Source: Isoetes taiwanensis (Eukaryota; Streptophyta; Lycopodiopsida; Isoetales; Isoetaceae). Taken from it: a DNA stretch of 64,000 bases. Where the stretch lies: positions 8,470,811-8,534,810 of the forward strand of contig JAJEKV010000002.1 of NCBI GenBank assembly GCA_021234155.1. The letters run 5' to 3'. The notes beneath the pieces were generated by a model. It searched no databases. It saw only the letters and a program-made list of their open reading frames with translations, and was not told the DNA's origin. Positions 34,268-45,354 of the stretch are shown here, piece after piece; position 1 is the stretch's first letter; every line of letters begins with the position of its first letter. The position numbers were made by a program, and so were the translations under genes.

Positions 34268-34622
34268 TTTGCCATGTCCACGCCGACCGGATACATGCAT
34301 TTCGCACAGAATTACGCCCCAAATTTTAGGGGCGTGGATTACAGTGCTTAATTTGCCATGTCCATCCGACCCGTGGATACATGCATTTCAGACCGTAACT
34401 TCACGCCCTAAATTTTTTTTTTTTTTTTTTAGCGTGATTCTCCACCATTTGTCCATGACCCGACGGATACATGCATTTCAAGACTTTGAATCACTACTTA
34501 TGTTTTTTTTTTTTTTTCTTTCTTTCTTTCTTTATTTATTTATTTATTTATTTATAGACCGTGGCTACAGTGCAAATTTGCCATGTCCACAGCCCAACGG
34601 ATACATGCATTTCGCACTGTGA
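34268..34622 (+). repeat. Four degenerate units with GCCATGTCCA and GGATACATGCATTTC
   Basis: Units near 34272, 34355, 34450 and 34580 each carry TTTGCCATGTCCA or TTTGTCCATGACC, a 6-10 base variable part, and CGGATACATGCATTTC (or TGGATACATGCATTTC). Two are separated by long T tracts and a TTTC/TTTA microsatellite (34501-34555). It lies inside the TIR element. Confidence 0.7.
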
Positions 34623-34894
34623 CCACTGTGCCCACTCTTTCATAGTCAATTTGACAATAACTAACGAGAGACTACTTTTGAACTCACAAAACACTACTCA
34701 AAATTTAATGAAACAAAAAGAGTTGTCATTGCCTAAATATCAATGTTCATTGCTCTAAATATCAATGTTCATTGCTCTAAATTACTGAAAGCATCCTCAT
34801 CAACTTCCTCCCTTCAATTGAACCTCTTCTTGTATGGCAGCTATAAAATAAGAAAGTGTTGTTTTTTATTTGCTATACGGTCTTAAATGTGTAT

Positions 34895-35000
34895 AACATA
34901 AAATATGGAAGTGTTATTTTCGCACCGTAGCCATGGTGCGAAATTGTGTGTAACATAAAATATGGAAACGTTATTTTCGCACCGTAGCTACGGTGTTAGT
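34895..35000 (+). repeat. Doublet with palindromic CACCGTAGCTACGGTG core
   Basis: GTAACATAAAATATGGAA, then GTTATTTTCGCACCGTAGC, occurs twice. The first ends in a near palindrome (CACCGTAGCCATGGTG) and the second in a perfect 16-base palindrome (CACCGTAGCTACGGTG). Confidence 0.65.
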
Positions 35001-35636
35001 CACTCTTGCATATCAAGCTGCTACTAAGGCACTCACCTTCAAACTATCACAAATCAAGGTGTTGCTCAACGAGAATGGTAAAGATTAAATCAGATAAGGC
35101 ATGGGAGTTGTTTAGTACATGGTATGATAATATAGTAGAGAAAGAATGGAATTTTCGTCAAGCATCGAGGAAAGAGTTTGAGGAGGAGATAGAGGAGCTA
35201 GTTGATGCAACTATCGTATACAATAATTTTTGCCCCACGGTAGGCGTGATTAGAACCAAGAACCCTCAAACGTAAGTATTAGAACCAAGAACACTCAAAG
35301 GAATGCAATGACAACTTGGAAACCAAATACCTTTGCCATTGACGTTGCAAAAGACCGAGAACCGGAGCGGAGCTTAGAATTAGTAAGATGCTTGCCAACA
35401 AACAGAGTGAAATTTGCTGGCAAAAGGAAAATCTTAGATGTAATCGTTAAATTTTGTGGTCGTTAGGAAATAATGATTGCAAAGTTAGGTACGAGGTTAG
35501 GTTCGGAGGGGGGAAGTTAGGTTAGGGGAGAGTGAAAGTTAGGTATGGAGGGGGGAAAGGTAGGTTCAGGATCCTACGTGGCAGCCCCCCCAATATACTC
35601 TTACAAGGCCCTTATTTGACCTCAAAAAAACTCTAA

Positions 35637-36440
35637 TGATCTGTCATTGTAGTGCGTTTATCCTCATATGATTCACGTTTTCTATTGATCCTGCTCCTTA
35701 AACATAGTATTCACATTATGACCATCCTCCCATTCGTTCCCTTTTCTCTCTTGATATTTCTCCTTACATGTACAGTATAGTTAGCGAATTTTTGCATGTT
35801 GCTCCGTCCGATTTGGCATCATGTTTTATGGTCTTCTTTGGAACTGTCTTATATTCTAGTTTAGTTCTTTGTAGTTCCATTTTTATTCGTTTTTATTTGT
35901 CTTTTCGCTCTATATAGTTTGCGGTGTCCCGTGTCGATTTCTCGTGGAGGCTTCTAGCTCTTTTAGTTCCTTTTTTGTTATTTTTTCTATTTTTCTCTTG
36001 TTTCTCCATATCTTTCATCGGTTCCTCATTGCTTCTTCCTCATTTATTAACCTCTTGGATGCATGTAGGTTCGGTGCATGTATAGTTGGAAATTGCTTGG
36101 TTCTTTGTGTTCGTTTTTATTCTCGTCCCATGGTCGCCATTTCAGGTGTCCTACCTGGAGAGCATCATCTATTGCAAGACTTCACATATATTATTATCAT
36201 TGTATCCCACATTATGGTTTGTGGTGGTGCACAGTAGACAGTTAGGTTTTGCCTTGCCGACAAAGATACTGGAGCACAATGCAAGGAACAGACATCTCGG
36301 ATTGTCGGTTAGCTGATCTGAATCAAGAGCATGATGACTATTTAAGGTGTCGATTTTGGAAGGAAAGGCTCTCTCTCTCTTGCAAATCGATTTCTGGCCT
36401 TGATATTAGTATGTCCTGTTCTTCATTGTTAACCATTTGT
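35637..36440 (+). repeat. Inner arm of the inverted duplication, right
   Basis: Reverse complement of 23258-24022, for example CGTGTCGATTTCTCGTGGAG here. Where the left copy reads CACTGCAAAC (reverse GTTTGCAGTG), this copy reads GTTTGCGGTG. Confidence 0.75.
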
Positions 36441-37468
36441 ATAACAATCAACACACAACTACCATTAACATTATTAACACAAACCATTGCATTTAACACA
36501 TTTAAATTAAAATCCCCCTTAAACCCCCTTTGGTTTGGGTGCATATTCACACGGGGGGTTACGTAGGGCAGCGAGAGCCCCAAAAATATTTTTACAATAC
36601 ATGTATAAAATTAACACTATTAAGTACATTCTCTCAAACCTTATAGTATTTTGCAAACCTTAATATACAGTATACAAAAACTTGTACATGCATACCCCAC
36701 AAACGAGGATCGCTATGTACGGTCCAGATCTTGGAATAACCAACACATAACTACCATTGACATTAATAAATATAACCATTGGATCCAACACATTTAAATT
36801 AAAATCCTTAAACCCCCTTTGGTTTGGGTGCATATTCACACCGGGGTGACTCCCGCATCGAGAGCGGTCGGATTAGCATATTAAGCCCCTTTATTCCATA
36901 ATCTACACCGCACGTAAAATTCCTCGCTTGTAGGGTATGCAAGTACAAGATTTGCTATCTTGTATAATAAGATTCGCAAAATACTATAAGATTTCAACCT
37001 AATACTATATGGTGTTGATTTAAAATGCGTCCAAAATACAATTATGAGGGCTCTCACGCCCTCTACGTCACCCCCCTGTGAATATGCACCCAAACCAAAG
37101 GGGGTTTAAGGGGATTTAATTTAAATGTGTTGATCCAATGGTTATATTTATTAATGTCAATGGTAGTTATGTGTTGGTTATTCCAAGATCCGACCGTACA
37201 TAGCGATCCTCGCTTGTGGGTATGCATGTACAAGTTTTTGTATAATTGTATATTAAGGTTTGCAAAATACTATAAGGTTTGAGAGAATGTACTTAATAGT
37301 GTTAATTTTATACATGTATTGTAAAATATTTTGGGGCTCTCACGCCCTAATGTAACCCCGGTGAATATGCACCCAAACCAAAGGGGTTTAAGGGGATTTT
37401 AATTTAAATGTGTTAAATGCAATGGTTTGTGTTAATAATGTTAATGGTAGTTGTGTGTTGATTGTTAT
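36440..37468. mobile_element. Foldback element with 0.4-kb arms
   Basis: The left arm (about 36440-36860) and right arm (about 37050-37468) are reverse complements, beginning TATAACAATCAACACACAAC and ending GTTGTGTGTTGATTGTTATA. Each arm holds CCAAACCAAAGGGG-type and GAGGATCGCTATGTACGGTC strings. The central 190 bases hold a diverged partial copy of the same unit (CTTGTAGGGTATGCAAGTAC). No coding capacity. It interrupts the right arm of the larger duplication. Confidence 0.7.
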
Positions 37469-37930
37469 ATTAAAAAAAATTAGGTCCTTCGGCCCCAACT
37501 AAAGCAAACATAGGCACGTGAATTTGCGACGCGTTTTTCCAAAACCAATTATTATCGGGCCCAACTCTCTCTTTTTCTTTCTAACCTGCCAAAGATTCAT
37601 ATTAAGTCAAAACTCAATATTAAACTCACCTCTAGTATGCAAAAAAAGAAGTTTCATTCAAGGCCAGCGCTTGGAAAATGATTTTAAATGTGAACCCGGC
37701 AATCGTTCCCTTGTTAGCAACACTTTCGTGAAAGTCCGTTACAATGACCAACAGAGCACAGGCAAATTCTGGAAGAATAGCTGCAGATTTATTGCAAATT
37801 CTGAAAGAATAGCTGCAGATTAATTGTATCTCTGCCAAAAGCCCATTTTCGGATCTGTTAGCCCTCTTAGATGATAATACATCATTACATCATTAGGGTC
37901 TGCACTTTCGAGAACCTTAGATAATTCAAT

Positions 37931-38518
37931 CTAAACACATGCTTCCGTGAGCATCCTCTTTACATCTCGCTCTTCAACAGATTCCTCATCCCCTTTCTCG
38001 CCTTCTTTCAAGAACTTTCTTTTTGTTGATCCCTTTTTCCTCCCCATTTGTTTAGCAGTTGTCCCTTTAAGTAAATCAGCTGCCTTTTCCAGTGTCAGGT
38101 CCTCTAATCTACCATCTAAAGAAACTAGTGTCATGCGATGCCTAATGAAACAACCACGCTGACCAATGCTCACCATGACTGACAACTCCAAGAATTCTAT
38201 CTTCAGCAGAATGTTTTAGTGGTGACCATGGCAACGTTGATGCTTCAGAAACTTCCTCTTCATCATCATCGGGGAGAGGAAGAACGTTCATTTTATAAGC
38301 ACAATCAGGGTAACAAGAACATCCTAGAAAATAACGTGTTCCGTACTGACTAAGCTTTAAGGTTAGCTTCCCCTGATTACAACTAGGACAGATTCGTCCA
38401 GCTCCGCCAAGTCCATTAAAGAACTTATCAGAGAAAAGCTCTTCAAGCATCTGTCTTACCTGTTCATTTGGGACTGCAGATGTTTGGATTAAGGGAGCTC
38501 TCAAGAAAGTACGTAGAG
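37931..38518 (-). pseudogene. C-terminal fragment of a type IA DNA topoisomerase
   Basis: An exon starts after acceptor TTTCAG (38519) and reads EQVRQMLEELFSDKFFNGLG, then the four-Cys zinc motif CPSCNQGKL, LKLSQYGTRYFLGCSCYPDC, then an acidic stretch (LPDDDEEEVSEAS) and EDRILG. After a frame change near 38170 it continues with GQRGCFIRHRMTLVSLDG, LTLEKAADLLKG and a basic end. Topoisomerase I-type C-terminal zinc domains and the following repeat domain (KxGxxGxxIxHxxTL, then LTLEKAxxLL) have this order in plant organellar and bacterial-type enzymes. The N-terminal Toprim and Tyr-containing parts are absent from the window. The frameshift and isolation mark it as a pseudogene fragment. Confidence 0.6.
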
Positions 38519-38545
38519 CTGAAACAAACAAATGAATTAATAACA

Positions 38546-39274
38546 TATAGATAAATATTAAGCTAGTTTTTTCAAGAGGTTTAAATGAGTATAAGTACAC
38601 GTATTTAGATTCTTGCCCAGAGCAGCCTTTGAAAAACTCAGAGGCATTTCATGACATTTCCTGCCGGCGGCGCCCACGCCCAAAGCAATGGGCATTTGTT
38701 TGAGAGCTGCAAAAGGGCCATTTTAGAATAAGAACAAAATAGTTTACTGAAAACCGCTTTACGGTTCGCTGATGATCGTGCTTGCTCTTCTGCTTTCGGT
38801 GCTCATAGCGAGAGACATGATCCATCACGATTTGAGCATGCTTTTAGGTGTGCCACGGATCACACTGATCCGGGCGTGCTCATCAACACCCCCGAACTCG
38901 GATTTGCCCTAGAAGTTTTATAAAGGCCCAAAACTTGACATCTGCCTTGACAAATCCACCGCTTCAAATATCTTTTGCGAAATCTGCTGCTTCAAATCCG
39001 ATGTGCCCTGATGTCGGCCGGTTCATGTCCAAGCTTTAGGGCAAAGAATTTTGTGCTTAAAGGGCTTGCATGTTCACCCTAAAATAAAAAGAGGACTTTT
39101 GTTGTGAGCCCTTGGATGTTGGACCATTGAAAAAAAAACCTAAATCAACGACTAAGAAATGGTGCACTCTAGATGTACGCATTAGTACATCCATTCGAAT
39201 ACGCCATGAAATCTTAGGAAAACCTTTGTGAAAAGCGTACAAAAACACAAAAAAAAACCCCTGTTATTGTGCTA
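38546..39274. other. No gene recognised
   Basis: Mixed sequence between the topoisomerase fragment and the right gag element. 38640-38900 is GC-richer. No open frame with a known motif. Confidence 0.35.
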
Positions 39275-40181
39275 CATATTCATGAATCGGAATCAATGGA
39301 AGATTCATTGGCTCTCATCTCGTTTATGATGTTTAATTGAGTTGTATTTATCCATTCCTTCATAAGCAAGCATCTTTTGTTTGAACAATTATGATAGCTT
39401 TGTTTTTGCAATGAACACAATTCTTCCATGATTTCCCTTTGATTTTGTTCACTTTACAAATAATTCTTACAGGGTTTTTATGAATGCGGAGTTGACAGCC
39501 ACCAAGCCTTTGGAAATAACTAATTATGAAACCTTTGGTGCATGGCTTGTAGATATCATAGTATGTTTTTGATATTCTGCTGTAAGTTGTGTTGCTATGT
39601 TCCAAGTTGCTAGATTGAGTTGCTATGCTAGAGGCGTGACAGACCTTTAACATAGTTTCGGCACTGCTGCGGGGGATTAGAATATAGCCATTAATTATTG
39701 TCATAGAAATTCTGTCATAGCAGAATTTCAATGTATATCAGACCATTGTTTGAATATTTGTGAGGTAAGATCTGGCCACAAGGTGCTCTTATGAGTCCTC
39801 TACCAACCTGCCAAATTTTAGAACTCATTTCCAAGCCTAACCATTAGTATAGCCATTAATTTCTGTCATAACAGATTTTTTTTTTTTTTTTGAGACCATA
39901 ATTTTTTTTTATATGTATCAGACCATTATTTGAACAGGTTATACTAATCATTTTAAGCTAAAATTTTGCCAGAAGATGCTCTTATGAGTTCTCTACCAAC
40001 CTAAAATTTCAAAAAGCAATTCCAAGCCTAACTCGATTTGGGTAGGGGATGGCTAGTACTTTTAGGATAAATTTCTGCGCATCCTTTGTGACTTAAAATG
40101 AGCGGTAATTACTTTAAACAACCCATAAATGGGTGAATGAAAGGATATAAAGATATTCTTGAGTAGAGGAGAGTTCAGGAA

Positions 40182-41545
40182 GTGAGAAGAAAGAAGCAAG
40201 AAGAGGAAAGAACAGTAAGACATCATAAAAGAATTCAACATAAAATTGAACAGGAAAGGCAGTCTCAAATTATCCCAGATATTAATTCTTTGTTCACAAT
40301 GTCTACTTCTCATTCTAAGAGTATTCCATATTCCAAATATGGGGCTGGAAAGGCGGCTGAAATGCAGCCAAGAACTCATATTAAACAATTTGAGAATATT
40401 AGTACTATGAATGACCAAGATTCCGATGCCGAGAGGCTCATATTATTCCCAACCGCATTACAGCAAAAACCTGCAGATTGGTTGATATGTAATATGGATA
40501 CAGTGAAAACATGGATAGAGATCAAGGATTTATTTTTGAAAACATTTCAACCAACTCCAACATTTCGAGAAATAAAGGAAGAATTAAAAACCATACAGAT
40601 TAAACCTAGGATAGATAGATAGATAGATAGCAGTTTTAACGTCATGCCACTAGGCAGCATCCAACTGGACACGTGACCACACACCACACTACATTGCTTG
40701 GTTGGGCCCTGCCTCCAACCACCTTATATTGCGTCTGTTGGGAACAAAAAGCTCCAAAAAAGCTTTGCTAACAGAGTGTCTAAATTAGCAAGCCAATTAG
40801 AACATAAACCTCATGAAGAAGATATTATATCTTGGTTCATCGAGGGATTTCCAGGAAAAATTAAGTAACAGCTTGAACTAGATTCACCCAAAACTTTGGA
40901 TGACGCTGTAAAAAGAGCAGCTGTCATTGGAGGCATTATGGGTGTTGAAAAACATGTCAAGCCGGAACTTGAATCTTTGGTTCACAAGAAGGTGAGCCAA
41001 AAGATTCGAGGAGTTCGAGAATTGCAAAATAAATTGCAATGGATGGAGGAAAACGTTAAGAAGTTGACTAGTGGAGAAACTCGCAGAAGTTACGTATGGT
41101 GCACTAAGTGTTCTAGACCAGGACACTATGCAAATGAATGCAGAATTCCTGTCAACGAAAAGAAATTTTGTTACATTTGTGATTGTGACAATCATGACAC
41201 AAAAGGTTGCTATTTCAATTCAAGAAATAAAAACAAAAATAGTACGGATGCTTTTGTTGTAACAACAGATAAAGAAAATTGTTGGTGCTGAGAAAGGCCA
41301 TTTTGCACGAGACTGTAAGAATTCATTTAAAAGGAGCATTTTTTCTAAAAATATAAAAAAGAGTGAAGCCAAAACAGAGGAAGCAAGAATGGTCAGTCTC
41401 GAGCATAAAATTATTGATAATATTGAAGCAAATGCAGTGACAAGGCAAAAGGTTGCGAGAGAAGGAATTCAAGTTAAAGATATTCCATTAGAAAGTGAAA
41501 TCTATCCAAAAATCCAAGAGGAGAATGAAATTTATGTTTTGCTAC
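40182..41545 (+). pseudogene. Retrotransposon gag, right copy, interrupted
   Basis: The same gag as the left copy. Here the capsid-like part is better preserved at its end (IEIKDLFLKTFQPTPTFREI). The frame is broken at 40605 by a GATA-repeat-bearing insertion, contains a stop near 40866, then runs open from DDAVKRAAVIGGIMGVEKHV through zinc knuckles one and two (CTKCSRPGHYANEC, CYICDCDNHDTKGC). The third knuckle is lost to a frameshift after CWC at 41285. Not functional. Confidence 0.8.
40605..40755 (-). mobile_element. Short LINE-tail insertion with (GATA)n
   Basis: About 150 bases absent from the left gag copy. On the minus strand it ends in GACGTTAAAACTG followed by a (CTAT)n run, like the 3' end and simple-repeat tail of the LINE at 41965-42510. 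Confidence 0.45.
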
Positions 41546-41819
41546 AAAGCAAATAAATGAAATGCAAAATTTAGAAACTCACCTTCAAGAAAATGTTAGT
41601 GAGTTTGATAAACTACAAAGAATTAAAAGACAAGTTAAGGAGTTGATAATTCCTACACCATTGAAAATAGTAGTTAAGTACTTGCCAGGGTTCAAAGACA
41701 TTCTGTGCACGTGGGTTAGGCGGCCTTGGATCTGCACGTGTTTAAGTTCCCCATTTAAACAATTTTTTAAACAATTTTTTGCCCCTTAGATGTAAATCCA
41801 CCGTTTTCAAACTCATGCC

Positions 41820-41965
41820 CGATGAATGGTGGAACCTGAATTAGGCCTTGGACATAGCCAAGATGCCAATGAGGATGTTGGGCTAATTGTAGCTAATAGT
41901 ACACCCTTAGGCGTTGGACATAGCCAAGATCCCAATGAGGATGTTAGAGTATACCATGTAGTAGG
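41820..41965 (+). repeat. Sub-block B of the 2.3-kb repeat family
   Basis: GGCCTTGGACATAGCCAAGA occurs here and its variant once more 80 bases on. Inverse of 20690-20830, which places it at the same position relative to the gag element as on the left side. Confidence 0.7.
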
Positions 41966-42510
41966 AATAGAATAGAATAGAATAGAATAGATTTTTTTAA
42001 CGTCCACGGAGACCAATAGGTCATGGGACCCATGTAATGGGCTAGTACAATCATTACTACTAGGATTAAAAAACCCCTGCCTCGAAAGGTTTTCAAGGGA
42101 AAAACCTTTGCAGTAATGATGATACTAGACAAGCGGAGATAATGACTACTGAGGGCTCAGTAATTGCAGACGTTTATCTAGAACCTCAAGTATGTATAAT
42201 GCCAAGTCATGCACAAATGGTGCTCTGATTGTGGAAGCGTGGAATAGAATGCTAAGGTCAAAAAATGATTCCGGACTATCTCAAAAGCAGGGCAACTCAG
42301 AAGAGTATGGTTTTCATCTTCAATAACCTGTAACTGGCAACATGCACATAGTCTCGCTTCTCGCGGCAATTGCGGCCGCTCCCATCTACCTGTCTCAATC
42401 CGTAGCCTGTGGGACCCCGTGCGAATTGATGCAATAGCTACAAGCTTGTTCCTGGACAATGAAGCAAGCAAATAAGCTTGGGGCCCTGGTGCCAAGGTGG
42501 GATTTATGTG
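41966..42510 (-). pseudogene. LINE reverse-transcriptase protein C-terminus with 3' tail
   Basis: Minus frame 42495-42178 encodes RLRIETGRWERPQLPREARL, then CACCQLQVIEDENHTLLSCP and FEIVRNHF. The pattern (L-x-I-E-x-G-R, R-x-C-x2-C, E-D-E-x-H-x-L-x-x-C-P, R) is the C-terminal zinc-like region of many non-LTR retrotransposon polyproteins. Downstream on the minus strand a non-coding 3' end finishes in GACGTTAAAAAAA and then a run of TCTAT/ATTCT units (41966-41992). The element is severely 5'-truncated, as usual for LINEs. Confidence 0.7.
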
Positions 42511-43639
42511 TGCATGATAATGAGGGAGCCATTAAATTGTGCCCAAATTAATTGAATTGATGACTGGGATGAAAAAATGGAAAAATAGTGCAAGGGATTG
42601 ATTCCGATGCAATCCCTAAATCCCATTGGGCTTTCTTGTTGGTAGAGCATCTAGATTGCCCAATCAAAATAGCAGAGAAGCTAGGACACATTACTTTAGG
42701 AGCCCACTCTCTTTAGCTTAAATTTGTTGTCGCTTCCCATCCCAGACTGCAAATGAGATTGGCAACGCAAGCCAGCACTTTTGTTGAATGAAAATAAAGA
42801 TGCAGTTATAAATTTCTTTTGCAGAAGCATCAGTAATTGGCATTTTTTTTATTTCTTGGAGAGGCGTTTATATGTCAATGTATTCGGGTATTGGCTACTC
42901 TTTTGATATTTTAAATATGAGAAATCGATCACAAGCTTAGTCATCTCGAAATGAGAAGCAGCAAATGCCACATAAATAGAAACCATACACCCTAAAACTT
43001 AGCTGCCAATTCCCTTACCACATTAGTATAAATGAGATTAAATAGATTAATCTTCCTAGCTGTAAATGCTATTGTGGCATAACAAAGGGTTTTGTTTAGG
43101 TTCCCGATTTAAACAATTTTTGCCCATTAGATGTAAATCGACCGTTTTCAAACTCATGCTCGGTGAATGGTGGAACCTGAATTAGGCCTTGGACATAGTC
43201 AAGATCCCAATGGGGATTTGGGCTAATTGAAGATAATAGTACAGCATTAGCCCTTGGATATAGCCAAGATTCCAATAAGGATGTTGGGCCAATTGAAGAT
43301 AATAGTATACCATGTAGTAGGAGGGTTGACCATCTGCATTGTAAACTCTATATGGGTTGACCATCTACATTGTGGACAATATTGACTAGTGGTGGTTACT
43401 AGTTGATTTGGCCATTGGATTATACCCAAATTAACGAAGAAACAGAAAAATAGTGCAAGAGATTGATTCCCATTCAATCCCTAAATCCCACTAGCCTTAT
43501 GTAACATAGTTCCAAAGATACATGGCCTTGCCATAGTTCCAAAGTTAGGTCAAATTCTAATATGGCTTGCTACATTGCAATTGTGGGGTATTAGTATGTG
43601 GAGTTTGTGAATAATACTAGGTTTTGACAACTTATGATG

Positions 43640-44035
43640 CACAACAATTTGTTGAGGAGTGGCATTCCTTTCAAATTTCTTGCGATATGATAAATTCTAT
43701 TAACATGTCCAACAACAAATTATCAGGCCATATTCCAAAATCACTGGCATTTAAAGAGACAATTTGGGAAGGGCTCAATGTGTCAATCAATCATCTTAGT
43801 GAGAAGACCCCACAAGGATTTGCCTTCAATTACATAGGGGCATCTAGCTTCAGAGGCAACCCGGGACTATGCGATCATCCCTTGCAACCATATTCAGGAC
43901 GGACAATCATATCCCTTTTGTCTTCAATTAGAAATTTTTGGAAATCAATAAATGCATGGGCCACAATGTGGCATGTGGGCTTGCAGTAACTCTAATATTA
44001 GGAAGCCATTGCTTGTCTAGTTTATCCCGATGCAA
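43640..44035 (+). pseudogene. Leucine-rich-repeat receptor fragment, copy 1
   Basis: A frame open to 43989 reads INSINMSNNKLSGHIPKSL, LNVSINHLSEKTPQGFAFN, IGASSFRGNPGLCDHPLQPY and SIRNFWKSIN. This is the last leucine-rich repeat, the capping GNPGLC motif and the outer juxtamembrane region of plant LRR receptor-like kinases or proteins. In a shifted frame VACGLAVTLILGSHCL could be the start of the membrane helix. Kinase and most repeats are absent. It is the best preserved of three copies (others at 59880 and 62185). Confidence 0.85.
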
Positions 44036-44105
44036 AGGTCTAGTGCGGTAGTGACCTAGATGCAACGGTTGCCTTTGATAGCCTAAGAAACCTGTGGTCA
44101 CATGA

Positions 44106-44310
44106 AATGCCATAATTGCTGCATATGTCCAGATTAAGGAAGATGAGAAAGCTATGAAGTTGTTTCAAGAAATGCAAGCTAAAGAGTGGAGAAAGGGAAA
44201 AGATTGCATGCTCTTTCTTTAAGCTGCAATTTAATGATGCATGTAGCTATTGACGATGCCCTTCTTGACATGTATGGAAAATAATATTACCACAAGGAGG
44301 CACTAGAAGT
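44106..44310 (+). pseudogene. Pentatricopeptide-repeat fragment, copy 1
   Basis: The frame reads NAIIAAYVQIKEDEKAMKLF, QEMQAKEW and, after a shift, GKRLHALSLSCNLMMHVAID with DALLDMYGK. These are typical PLS-type motifs (WNAMIAGYxQNGxxxEALxLFxxMQ, GxxLHA, NALLDMYGK). Only about 1.5 repeats are present. It follows the receptor fragment by about 70 bases in all three copies, so the two host gene pieces travel together. Confidence 0.75.
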
Positions 44311-45354
44311 AACAACTTCAAACATGTATTTATTCTAGTCTGCCATTGAAGCTATTGAAATTAGACATTGCAGCATGGATTAGGGATGATATAGATATGT
44401 TATGTGAAGCCGTTCCGTTTTCCATTGACATGTTGTTACATAGATTGTACATGATATTTCAAATTCCTCGCTTCGCTAGAGTTTTAGAAAAGCTTATGTG
44501 GCACATTAGTATATTTTAGAACGAGATCATTTGTAGTAAATATATTAATCTTTGTGGCATAACAAAGGGTTGTGTTTAGGTTCCCCGTTTAAACAATTTT
44601 TTGCCCCTTCTCGATGTAAATTCTCCCGCTTTCAAACTCATGCCCGAATGGTGTAACCTGAATTAGGCCTTGGACATAGCCAAGATCCCAATGAGGATGT
44701 TGGGCTAATTGAAGCTAATAGTACACCATTAGGCCTTGGACATAGCCAAGATCCCAATGAGAATGTTGGATATACCATGTAGTAGGAGGGTTGACCATCT
44801 ACATTGTGGACAATATTGATCAGTGGGGTTAATAATTGATTCGGCCATTGGATTGTGCCCAAAATAATTGAATTGATGACTGGGATGAAGAAATGGAAAA
44901 ATAGTGCAAGAGATTGATCCCGATGCAATCCCTAAATCCCATTGGGCTTTCTTGTTGGTAGAGCATCTAGATTGCCCAATCAAAATAGCAGAGAAGCTAG
45001 GACACATTACTTTAGGAGCCCACTCTCTTTAGCTTAAATTTGTTGTCGCTTCCCATCCCAGACTGCAAATGAGATTGGCAACGCAAGCCAGCACTTTTGT
45101 TGAATGAAAATAAAGCTGCAGTTATAAATTTCTTCTGCATGTCTTGTTCAATGCCCAAGTTGCCTTTGTGATCATAGTGCACGTGGGTTAGGCGGCCTTG
45201 GATCTTCATGCCCTTGGCTAGGAGGAGGCTATTGTCGATTTGACCATGGCTTGTTTATAGGAAACCATTATGTATTTAGACAGAGAAAAACGTTTCTATA
45301 GATAGAGAATATCGTTTGTATACAAACAGGGGAGGAAAAAAAAAAAGAACCCGT

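Larger units (their letters stand above)
32366..35637 (+). mobile_element. 3.27-kb TIR element inserted in the right arm
   Basis: The left end CATTAGAGTTTTTTTGGG and the right end CCTCAAAAAAACTCTAATG are inverted repeats of about 17 bases. They interrupt the duplicated arm exactly. The flanks join as GGTGGTTAT / ATCTGTC, and the homologous left arm without the insert reads GGTTATATCTGTC, an apparent empty site. Inside are fragments with intron-like borders but no recognised protein (for example YEYYPWKGKIVDLPLPHYHK near 33230 and WELFSTWYDNIVEKEWNF near 35110). No transposase is visible, so it is non-autonomous. CAG/CTG triplets are scarce here, so reading frames may carry sequencing error. 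Confidence 0.6.
39275..41745 (+). mobile_element. Gag-only retroelement, right copy
   Basis: Inverted copy of 20901-23250 with the same leader, gag and tail, ending in GTGGGTTAGGCGGCCTTGG. It carries an extra insert at about 40608-40755 (a LINE tail) and a poly-T insert near 39880-39915. Confidence 0.65.
42511..45150 (+). repeat. 2.3-kb repeat unit, internal copy (about 1.1 units)
   Basis: Equivalent points GATGACTGGGATGAA near 42560 and 44880 are 2.32 kb apart, so the copy wraps past one unit. Order: sub-block B end, repeat R3 (42680-43030), sub-block A (43105-43600), receptor fragment, pentatricopeptide fragment, sub-block B (44575-44980), R3 again (45000-45130). The right-end array 59345-64000 has the same order. 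Confidence 0.75.

Noticed and set aside
35484-35570. GTTAGGT-rich stretch, telomere-like at first sight
   Set aside because: Units are irregular and interrupted by G runs. Not a plant telomere repeat array.
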